DNA from: DATDCV01 sp036524155
GTDB lineage: Bacteria > Verrucomicrobiota > Verrucomicrobiia > Limisphaerales > UBA8199
Direction: 5' to 3'
Length of the DNA: 13,005 bases
NCBI GenBank assembly: GCA_036524155.1
Contig: DATDCV010000710.1
Coordinates: forward strand, 1-13,005
Position numbers and translations under genes: made by a program. Each line of letters begins with the position of its first letter. Position 1 is the stretch's first letter. A model generated the notes under the pieces. The model saw only the letters and a list, made by a program, of their open reading frames with translations, was not told the DNA's origin and ran no database searches. Of the stretch, positions 9,601 through 13,005 are shown one piece after another.

Positions 9601-12600
9601 CATCCCTGCCGTTTGGAGGTCCCGGCCGCGCCCCTGGCAACGGCAATTTCATTCTGTCGGAATTTCAGCTTCAGGCGGCGCCGGTCGTATCTCCGCCCGG
9701 AGTGCAATTCTGGCTCTCCGGCCTGCCCGGCACCAACGCTTCCGGCGCGCTTTTCGCCAACCTCTGGGACACCAACTCGCAGCCGCACACCATTGCGACA
9801 GTCACCAACGCGATTAGCATCGGCAATTGGCAGCACGTCGCGTTGACCTACGATGCGGCCTCGCGCATGGCGCGCTTATACACCAACGGCCAACCGGCTG
9901 CCGCCACCGTTGTTTCAGGCACAAACTTCATGCCGCGCACGGCGGGCGATCTGTACCTCGGCTACCACCCTGCGCCAGGGACGAACTTCACTGCCTACCA
10001 GGGTGGCCTCGATGAGTTTGGCCTCTATTCGCGGGCGTTGTCGGGCGCGGAAATCAAAGCGATTTACCTGGCCACCGGCCGCGGGAAATACGGCACCAAC
10101 GTGCTCTGGGTGCCCGTCACCAATTCGGTCCAGCTCGTGACGTCGCTCGGCGCGCTGAATTATACATTCGTCAACGGTCTAAACTGGACCAACGGTCCCC
10201 AGTGGGAGACCAATACCATCTATTTCACTAATCTCCTCACCGCCGCATACCCCAACGGCCCCGCCACGAATCTCACCGCTCTCATCATCACCAACCTGGA
10301 CCAGAACGCGGCGCTGGATGACTTCGTGCTCTCGGCGGTGCTCACCAACTACATCAACGGGCTGCTCCATTTCAGCGAAAACACCAACCTCGCGCTGGTG
10401 CCCATCAAATTCGCGCCGTGGCCCTACATGGTCTCCAATTTCCCGCCAACTTTGATCTACTCGAACGACTTCGAGATGGTGACCCAGGGCGTTTACATGG
10501 CAGGCAGCGTGCTGCCTGGCAACACGAACAACCCGGCCTTTGGACCGCGGGACTGGACTGTCGCCGCCGGGCCGGTCACTGTGCTCAGCAACACACTGGT
10601 GGATGCGGTCGGCAGCAATTCTGTCGCGCTGGCTGCAGGCGCCGTGCAATGCGTTTTGCCCACCAAACCCGGCGGCCGGTACGAGCTTTCCTATTCCGTG
10701 CGCGGTCCCGGGGCCGTGAGCTGGTGGAGCGGTGATATCGAGCCGCTGAGCCTGCGCGCCTGGGATGTTCTCGGTGGCAACCACGGCGCGTTCCTGCACG
10801 GCGCCACCAATTCGCCCAAGGGTCTGGTCAACGCTCTGGGAGATTTCAACAGCCTGAATCTTCCCGGCATCATCAATCCAACCAACGGATTGGCCTCGAA
10901 GATCGAGATCGGCGACCCGCCAAACTTGCGGCTCACCAATGCGTTCACCATCGAAGGCTGGGTTCTGCCGTTTACGCGCACGAACCGCGGCATCGAACAG
11001 ATCCTGTTCCGGGGTGACAGCCGCGATTGCCTCGACCCCTACTACCTGGCGTTGCGGCGCGTGGCCGATGACCGGCTCGAGGTCTTGTTCCATATTGAGA
11101 ACGAGGATGCGCGCGACTGCGGGATTACCCTCGAGACCACACGGCAGCCGGTCGCCGCCTTTCAATGGCAGCATATCGCGGTGGTGTTCGAGTCGGGGCT
11201 GTACCTGACTAATGTGGCCTGGCCAACCAACCAATTACGAATCTTCCTCAATGGCCGCCACCTGTTGCCAGTGGATCACGACGTGGCGCTCCAGGACGCG
11301 CTCTCCGAAAGTCAATGGAACGACCTGACTGGCCGGTTCCCCTTCGCCGAGCTCGATCCGGGCTTCAGCCCGGGCGTCTCCATCGGCAACCGGAGCCGGA
11401 ACAATTATTCGCAACCGTTCCGTGGCCTCATCGATGAGCTATCAGTCTATGGCCGGGCGCTCACCGACGCCGAAATCGCCGCCATCGCGGCCGCCGGCGT
11501 CGCCGGCAAAGCGGATTTCCGTGTTCCGCCTCAGCTCGCCCTGGGAAAGGTGAACGTCTTCTTGAACGATATTCTCCTGGACACCGGCAACGGCGACAAC
11601 TCCCAGTGGACAAAACGGTCGTTCACGTTCACCGCGGATCAAACGAACCTCGTGCTGAAGCTGCAGAGCCTCGTGCCGGGCACGATTGTTGATGGTATCG
11701 CGCTCACTGAGATGCCGGCCGAGCTAAACTACCTGCCCGAGGAATCTCTTTCAGCGCTCAATGGGGAAGATGCCTACGGAACCTGGGCGCTCGAAATCTG
11801 GGACACCCGGGCCGGCGAATATTTGACGAACGTGAGCCCGTCCCTGCTCCAGTGGCAGCTTAATTTCGTGCTCCAGCCCAGCAACCCGCCCCCCGTCATC
11901 CACCTCGAGCACGGCATCCCTTACACTAACCTGCTGGTTGCCCATGGCATTCAGAATTTCGTTGTGGAAGTGCCGCAGTGGGCGACGAATGCTACCAACG
12001 TCCTGGTGTTTGCCGGCGATCTCACCATGACCAGCCCGGAGACTGCGGGCGTCTTCTTCGACCTTACCAACCAGGTCCCGTCGTTGGCCAACACCGCCCT
12101 CTTCTGGCCTCCCGTCAACTCCGGCGTCAGCACTCTCTTTACCAACGCCGCGGTGCTGCCTTATGTCGTTCCCGGGCAGCCTTATTACCTCACCGTGACG
12201 AACCCGAACTCGTTCGCGATCTCTTTTGCCTACGGCGTATGGTTCGACATTACGTCGCTGACCAACTGCATGCCGATGAGCAATTTCGTCTGGCAAGCCG
12301 GGATCCCTCGGTACTTCCAGTTTGACATCCCCACGAACGCGTTGCCGCGCGGAGCTTCACCGGTTGAAGCCGTCCTCTACCTGACCGGTGCGGGCACAAA
12401 TGATGTTGGCTTCCGCAGCAACGTAACCGTGGTCGTCAGCGAGCACCTGCCGCTGCCGGACTTGACGCATTACGATTACATAAGCCGCCAGCCCTCGACC
12501 AACGACGACATCGTTCTGCTGGTGACCAACAGCACACCGTTTGCGATTCAGACCAACCGCTGGTATGTCGGCGTGTTCAACAGCGGGTTTACCAACGTGC

Positions 12601-13005
12601 CCTTTACGATTCAGGCGTGCTACGCGCTCAGTAATTATCCGGTCATTATTCCGCTCACTAATGGCGTTGCCTTCAACGCGAACTTCACCAACCAATTCGT
12701 GGCGCCACCCGGGCCTCCCCGGTGGTTCTTCTTTGAATTCGAGCTGACCAACTATGTGGATGGGATCCTGTTCGAACTCTACAACCTGACCGGCGATGCC
12801 GACCTGGTGCTGCAGCGCGACGTGCCCCCGGGCATGGCGCCCTATTTCGATGGCAGTTTCCGCGCGGGGCGCGCCCCGGAACAGATCGTCCTGCGCACGG
12901 GCTACGAGCTGCCCGACCTCCGCGGCCGTTGGTTTTTGGGAATCTATAACAATGAAACCACGAACGTGGCCTATACTCTCCGCGCGGTGACCTCTCAGGG
13001 TGGCC
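3579..13005 (+). CDS. Giant secreted S8 (subtilisin/Kp-43-like) serine protease with nested P, LamG, anchor-like and PPC modules, 3'-truncated
   Basis: I read the frame codon by codon from ATG 3579 to the right edge: 3,142 complete codons with no stop. It is likely an extracellular, calcium-dependent endopeptidase tethered to surfaces or glycans by its tail. Order of parts: hydrophobic signal (1-24), propeptide (30-305), S8 domain (306-790) with Asp321, His349, Asn458 and Ser714, Kp-43-type beta domain (797-942), PPC-like (955-1130), first P domain (1164-1295), PPC (1298-1400), split second P domain (1427-1490 and 2716-2765) enclosing LamG, choice-of-anchor/DUF642-like and discoidin-like modules, then a PPC series (2770-3142 and beyond). 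The start is fixed by an in-frame stop two codons upstream. The secretion or anchoring signal at the C-terminus lies beyond the window. Thr-Asn pairs are unusually common, about 80 by hand count. The S8 assignment is firm; module boundaries are approximate. Confidence 0.95.
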   Translation, partial: MRWRPWIWFGVSVLCFVAAAYFWRLGDRWAAQKAASHPATNDSKAAAPTARPMTNSKISPMRLLSQPGNLNFPPVAAARETNAVTSPLSYRLSNNHQKNLGELVRSDHAILLENALLDTTLPAALPIPDMLRAQSDPGSYIVQARGPIDVAFRSTLKNAGAEIVAYIPNNAYLVRGSAAVAQQLTADPLTQAVLPYEPYYKLKSGLLVSAMEQERLPEGALLNLLLFADANQAVREQLNQLGIPVLEQQRSPFGPVLKVQPAPDSLVTLAGLPGVQIIEPARERVQANDLSRVALAVAADSVTQTNYLGLNGTNIVVSVSDTGVDTNHPDLQGKVLLDALASGVDNNGHGTHVAGIIAGTGAKSTTVTNASGSIMPATDGQFRGKAPGAKLLSMNFGRTDSYLQETASRTNAVISNNSWTYGAAGYDLAAASYDAAVRDSLPSKTGSQPIVYVFPAGNGGGANVYMSGANEGGSGGNADSVQSPGTAKNVITVGAIEQFRGITNTITVCTPDPTSTNGLRCNTNITPWFASTDSSNQVAAFSGRGNVGFHLEGDWGRFKPDVVAPGTFVVSTRSTTWDTNAYYDDIDYWYQSRSRLVVAPSNTWLDGVYVGPNVIGLTVSITASDAAGPLPVYVIAPPPASTVYSGSNSVTVPPAALTPEGDWEYAVSNNTPQEVHFGVQAVLTLTNTHGDFLQVLAKMNDSLGGFYRYESGTSLAAADVSGTLALMAQFFQEKMRLTNSPALMKALLINGARSLGSAYDFQVQSGINYQGWGEVRLPNSIPAAVTNLLASPNAASPMYFFDQSPTNALATGQSQTRFFTVSTAAQEQAFRVTIAWTDPPGNPAASVKLVNDLDLVVTNLDTGDIYFGNDIDGGNDFTLPWTTNNAPKTDLVNNVENVYLRYPGGTNFSVTVIGHRVNVQAVSTDPDQLAQDYALVVSSGDGAVPDALTLAQRSLDVFVNAPNVLFVTNSFPSDPENPVSGGLLLHQHVGANTPLLGTNTVPVPTNANAVITVGMTNQWHFYVLSNDFNFTNASFITFLPPNLSVPRMGVTNYQNSENASRIQADIDLYVTTDASLTNLNPAAIAGADKSLTRGGTEFIVYSNAAPRSVYYVGIKSEDQMSADYSFLGVFSLLPPTTSDTNGNKFMRGMPVPSIIPPGTPPNPQAALVLALDIFPTRVRRVVVNPEPGPDPRRLDMVHTLPGQLLGNLSHNQKFTVLNNYTCVTDPSGNCYTNWYYRYEDNGEGDVPGSRRSDGPGSLKDFIGEEGLGVWLLTMVNSFPAGTGAVNRLVIKLEPQSLDTNGVLRVVKPDTFTYDSIDVPGDATNLTVCVSGNSAPMQLYVRRDALPTTADFDYHLTINPPGDCLPITIFDDPPLTAGRYYIGVYNSSSVDQTIRITAFIYKNPYAVASSISGFAGPVPIADDAVTYAYITNLVHMTISALDVGLLINHPRLSDLAITLISPSGTRVLLFEDRGAASTNGLGTFSTVTNNLGVPVYAYTNLTPFYTNNFENVDVGAYAPGAVFAGWNVLSNYAVVYPQLVAPWLSNNVLILGDSAVSNTLPTTNSTAYSLSFRVTHAPYLVGTVAWWPLDSDGTDIFGGFDGLLSGDVSFNASGGMVNQAFFGDGVATRMMVPGCADLDVGKRPGFTVEGWIKPTTTGITVMKDGFENASTWFGVPAGTIISGWLVESGDVDILSDGAGFHGLPDTGIHALDLSGAAPGSISTNINTVVGGTYELSFAYSKNPNPSLPNYPDFVALADLSLTGQPDILLSYAERNQSWSLNWAHTSIVFTASSPVTKLQLTSLNPGNGGMYLDSFEVKQVTNILSAAPLAEWTGTPSGASSLTSVVLQQPTATFSQTSLGDFSIAKTVDGITNDNLGWALQGAISSQTAAFETATNVGFAGGTTLTFKLYQYGYWFSQPHTIGRFRLSVTTDDRATFADGLSQGGNVTANWVVLEPSSYTSLGGATLTKLADNSILASGLLPDADVYTVTAQTALAGITGVRLEVLTDPSLPFGGPGRAPGNGNFILSEFQLQAAPVVSPPGVQFWLSGLPGTNASGALFANLWDTNSQPHTIATVTNAISIGNWQHVALTYDAASRMARLYTNGQPAAATVVSGTNFMPRTAGDLYLGYHPAPGTNFTAYQGGLDEFGLYSRALSGAEIKAIYLATGRGKYGTNVLWVPVTNSVQLVTSLGALNYTFVNGLNWTNGPQWETNTIYFTNLLTAAYPNGPATNLTALIITNLDQNAALDDFVLSAVLTNYINGLLHFSENTNLALVPIKFAPWPYMVSNFPPTLIYSNDFEMVTQGVYMAGSVLPGNTNNPAFGPRDWTVAAGPVTVLSNTLVDAVGSNSVALAAGAVQCVLPTKPGGRYELSYSVRGPGAVSWWSGDIEPLSLRAWDVLGGNHGAFLHGATNSPKGLVNALGDFNSLNLPGIINPTNGLASKIEIGDPPNLRLTNAFTIEGWVLPFTRTNRGIEQILFRGDSRDCLDPYYLALRRVADDRLEVLFHIENEDARDCGITLETTRQPVAAFQWQHIAVVFESGLYLTNVAWPTNQLRIFLNGRHLLPVDHDVALQDALSESQWNDLTGRFPFAELDPGFSPGVSIGNRSRNNYSQPFRGLIDELSVYGRALTDAEIAAIAAAGVAGKADFRVPPQLALGKVNVFLNDILLDTGNGDNSQWTKRSFTFTADQTNLVLKLQSLVPGTIVDGIALTEMPAELNYLPEESLSALNGEDAYGTWALEIWDTRAGEYLTNVSPSLLQWQLNFVLQPSNPPPVIHLEHGIPYTNLLVAHGIQNFVVEVPQWATNATNVLVFAGDLTMTSPETAGVFFDLTNQVPSLANTALFWPPVNSGVSTLFTNAAVLPYVVPGQPYYLTVTNPNSFAISFAYGVWFDITSLTNCMPMSNFVWQAGIPRYFQFDIPTNALPRGASPVEAVLYLTGAGTNDVGFRSNVTVVVSEHLPLPDLTHYDYISRQPSTNDDIVLLVTNSTPFAIQTNRWYVGVFNSGFTNVPFTIQACYALSNYPVIIPLTNGVAFNANFTNQFVAPPGPPRWFFFEFELTNYVDGILFELYNLTGDADLVLQRDVPPGMAPYFDGSFRAGRAPEQIVLRTGYELPDLRGRWFLGIYNNETTNVAYTLRAVTSQGG
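3666..4493 (+). other. Propeptide / N-terminal domain (residues about 30-305)
   Basis: The stretch YIVQARGPI through AYLVRG (residues 140-176) resembles the Kp-43-type subtilase N-terminal region, where a 'YLVQF..GP' strand is followed by 'YIP..AYLV'. A second alpha/beta stretch (about residues 195-290) precedes the catalytic core. In the family such segments act as intramolecular chaperone and inhibitor and are removed on maturation. At about 275 residues it is longer than the usual subtilisin propeptide. Confidence 0.6.
4494..5948 (+). other. Peptidase S8 catalytic domain (residues about 306-790)
   Basis: All three catalytic motifs are present in subtilisin order: Asp321 in VVSVSDTGVD, His349 in NNGHGTHVAGI, and Ser714 in ESGTSLAAADVSG. 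The oxyanion Asn458 sits in FPAGNGG, and PDVVAPG is at 560-566. The usual Pro after GTSMA is Ala here (GTSLAAADVSG). The His-to-Ser distance of 365 residues is well above that in compact subtilisins because of an insertion between PDVVAPG and GTS. Confidence 0.95.
5328..5648 (+). other. Beta-rich insertion inside the S8 domain (residues about 584-690)
   Basis: Between PDVVAPG (560-566) and GTS (712-714) there are about 145 residues, where Kp-43-like enzymes have roughly 30. The extra piece has alternating beta-strand character and contains VYVGPNVIGLTVSI, then LPVYVIAPPPA, EGDWEYAVSNNTP and VHFGVQAVLTLTN. The last part resembles the end of a PPC module ('W.Y.VSNNT...F.V.A'). I infer an inserted PPC-like sandwich that may shape substrate access. 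Confidence 0.6.
5967..6404 (+). other. Kp-43-type C-terminal beta domain (residues about 797-942)
   Basis: The segment contains FRVTIAWTDPPGNPAASVKL (833-852 region) followed at once by VNDLDLVV (Asn851-Asp852-Leu-Asp854), then a GND block and NNVENVYLRYPGG. This order (W-[ST]-D-P, LVNDLDL, GND, NNVEN) is characteristic of the jelly-roll domain after the catalytic core in Kp-43-like subtilases, where it binds calcium and supports stability. Confidence 0.8.
6441..6968 (+). other. PPC-like beta-sandwich (residues about 955-1130)
   Basis: A long strand-rich stretch includes QWHFYVLSN (around 1018-1026), the PPC-type signature ADIDLYVTTDASL (Asp1065-Ile-Asp1067-Leu-Tyr) and the closing strand YYVGIKSED (1110-1118). 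The pattern 'W.FY.. / aDiDLYV / YYVGI' matches bacterial pre-peptidase C-terminal modules, with a longer first half than usual. Confidence 0.55.
7068..7463 (+). other. First proprotein-convertase P-like domain (residues about 1164-1295)
   Basis: The order of blocks suits a P domain: a first strand pair with RRVVVNPEPG, LDMVHTLPGQLLGNL, then GPGSLKDFIGEEGLGVWLL and a terminal NRLVIKLEP strand. The 'G.G.W.L.....S..GTG' portion corresponds to the conserved GTW/W-L segment of P domains. The usual SPSGT motif is poorly conserved, so this copy is weaker than the second. Confidence 0.5.
7470..7778 (+). other. PPC module (residues about 1298-1400)
   Basis: Matches the pre-peptidase C-terminal pattern: a strand FTYDSIDVPGDATNLTVCV, then MQLYVRRDALPT (the LYVR motif), a Cys-containing turn, and AGRYYIGVYNSSS with a final TIRITAF strand. 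Length and order are typical of PPC modules, which usually follow secreted metallo- and serine proteases. Confidence 0.75.
7857..8048 (+). other. N-terminal half of the second, split P domain (residues about 1427-1490)
   Basis: Contains the strong P-domain signature LINHPRLSDLAITLISPSGT (1445-1464) followed by VLLFEDRG. A normal P domain would reach its Gly-Thr-Trp C-terminal motif within roughly 60-80 more residues. None is found nearby; a fitting partner occurs only at 11724-11873. Confidence 0.75.
8091..8318 (+). other. First choice-of-anchor/DUF642-like module, N-terminal half (residues about 1505-1580)
   Basis: Starts with NNFENVDVGAYAPGAVFAGW and proceeds through VLILGDSAVSNTLP to AYSLSFRVTHAP (1566-1577). 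The same sequence of elements (F-E-N or F-E-M, [GD]W-x-V, a Ser/Asn-rich turn, then Tyr-x-Leu-Ser-[FY]) occurs twice more downstream. It stops abruptly where a LamG domain begins. Its likely C-terminal half is 10146-10346. Confidence 0.55.
8319..8564 (+). other. First LamG domain, N-terminal half (residues about 1581-1662)
   Basis: The opening VAWWPLDSDGTDIFGGFDG (Trp1585-Trp1586) followed by GFTVEGWIKP (around 1644-1653) is the standard start of concanavalin-like LamG domains ('vayWpfdg...D..g..g' and 'ftvegWi.p'). It breaks off at VMK, just before a DGFEN motif that opens another module. The C-terminal half resumes at 9693. Confidence 0.75.
8565..9038 (+). other. Second choice-of-anchor/DUF642-like module, apparently intact (residues about 1663-1820)
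   Basis: Begins DGFEN, then VPAGTIISGWLVESGDVDIL, IHALDLSG, GGTYELSFAYSKNP, a beta hairpin, and NQSWSLNWAHTSIVFTA with KLQLTSLNPG and YLDSFEV (Leu-Asp1812). This is the full order expected for a choice-of-anchor C/DUF642-type jelly roll. It provides the template for recognising the split copies around it. Confidence 0.7.
9111..9683 (+). other. Discoidin (F5/8)-like module of planctomycete/verrucomicrobial type (residues about 1845-2035)
   Basis: Key blocks are ATFSQ (1853-1857), AKTVDGITNDNLGWAL, a strand LTFKLYQYG, HTIGRFRLSVTT (1919-1930) and GGPGRAPGNGNFILSEF (2013-2029). The pattern 'atfSq...a..tiDG...GWa / hTiGRFRlSvT / GPGRa.nGNFvLsEf' is one I associate with secreted Planctomycetes and Verrucomicrobia proteins, and it resembles galactose-binding F5/8 domains. 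Carbohydrate binding is inferred. Confidence 0.6.
9693..10073 (+). other. First LamG domain, C-terminal half (residues about 2039-2165)
   Basis: Starts PPGVQFWLSGLPG, continues through IGNWQHVALTYD (Trp2084) and ARLYTNGQP, and ends GGLDEFGLYSRALSGAEIKA. These are the middle and end strands of a LamG domain; no LamG start lies within the preceding 370 residues other than that at 8319, so I pair the two. Confidence 0.75.
10146..10346 (+). other. First choice-of-anchor module, likely C-terminal half (residues about 2190-2256)
   Basis: The order QWETNTIYFTN, NLTALIITNLDQ, then ALDDFVLS (Asp2247-Asp2248) parallels the end of the intact copy (SWSLNWAHTSIVFTA, KLQLTSLNPG, YLDSFEV). It directly follows the LamG end. 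A short strand FSENTNLALVPIKFA (2265-2279) then leads to the third anchor-like module. Confidence 0.45.
10470..10709 (+). other. Third choice-of-anchor module, N-terminal half (residues about 2298-2377)
   Basis: Begins with an F-E-M turn preceded by IYSND, continues with RDWTVAAGPVTVLSN and NSVALAAG, and ends YELSYSVRGPG immediately before the Trp-Trp of the next LamG. It aligns by eye with the first and second copies at every block. Confidence 0.55.
10710..11519 (+). other. Second LamG domain, uninterrupted (residues about 2378-2647)
   Basis: Starts AVSWWSGD (Trp2382-Trp2383) with GGNHGAF, then AFTIEGWVLP, QWQHIAVVFE (Trp2530), LRIFLNGRHLLP and a terminal RGLIDELSVYGRALTDAEIA. All expected LamG landmarks appear in order. 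At about 270 residues it is longer than the usual 150-200, partly from a loop with two Cys-containing segments (RDCLDP, RDCGI). Confidence 0.85.
11541..11714 (+). other. Third choice-of-anchor module, C-terminal half (residues about 2655-2712)
   Basis: LGKVNVFLND, then NSQWTKRSFTFTADQTN, VLKLQSLVPG and IVDGIALTEM reproduce the end of the intact anchor module (W....FTFTA, L.LQSL.PG, .D...L.E). It lies between the LamG end and the P-domain C-half, which makes the interruption by LamG explicit. Confidence 0.6.
11724..11873 (+). other. C-terminal half of the second, split P domain (residues about 2716-2765)
   Basis: YLPEESLSALNGEDAYGTWA (2718-2737) then LEIWDTRAGE and LLQWQLNFVLQ form the standard ending of P domains, with the Gly-Thr-Trp (Trp2736) and Trp-Asp (Trp2741) blocks followed by a W-x-L-x-F strand. 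No matching P-domain start occurs within the preceding 1,200 residues, so I pair it with 7857-8048. Confidence 0.75.
11886..13005 (+). other. Series of PPC-type modules at the visible C-terminus (residues about 2770-3142)
   Basis: Three PPC-like units follow one another. The first (about 2775-2890) is divergent (FVVEVPQWATN to FAYGVWFDI). The second (2911-3016) runs from RYFQFDIPTN to WYVGVFNSG and FTIQACYA. The third (3048-3140) is the clearest, with FFFEFELTN, GDADLVLQR and GRWFLGIYNNE plus AYTLRAV. The series probably continues past the edge. Confidence 0.7.

Overview
The window looks like part of a chromosome from a GC-rich Verrucomicrobiota bacterium, most likely of the Pedosphaera/Limisphaerales group (subdivision 3). 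I infer this from the predicted proteins: very large, Thr-Asn-rich, secreted, and built from S8 protease, proprotein-convertase P, PPC, LamG and 'choice-of-anchor' modules. The dispersed palindromes between the genes and the absence of Shine-Dalgarno sequences also fit. This is recognition by eye; no database search was run.

Layout: (1) Bases 1-3133 hold the 3' part of a large gene on the + strand, already open at the left edge, with 1,043 codons visible. It encodes a Verrucomicrobia-type protein of unknown function. Its C-terminus weakly recalls protein A of the Verru_Chthon pilin-like cassettes. (2) Bases 3134-3578 are a 445-base gap with no convincing gene. It holds a short GGACT/AGTCC palindrome, a pyrimidine/purine-rich double hairpin and a 102-base inverted repeat whose 41-base arms match at 37 positions. 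(3) Bases 3579-13005 are one uninterrupted + strand frame of 3,142 complete codons that runs off the right edge. It is a giant S8 (subtilisin/Kp-43-like) protease followed by a long series of adhesion and beta-sandwich modules.

The main observation is the order of modules in the giant protein. The second P domain appears to be cut in two, with about 1,225 residues between its halves. Inside lie a choice-of-anchor/DUF642-like module, itself split by a LamG domain, which is in turn split by another choice-of-anchor module plus a discoidin-like module. A third anchor-like module, split by a second LamG domain, follows before the P domain resumes. The protease domain also carries an extra segment of about 107 residues between its PDVVAPG and GTS motifs. 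The result is a recursively nested, 'Russian doll' surface protease. The two genes need not be an operon, because the repeat-filled gap separates them; both products are probably exported.
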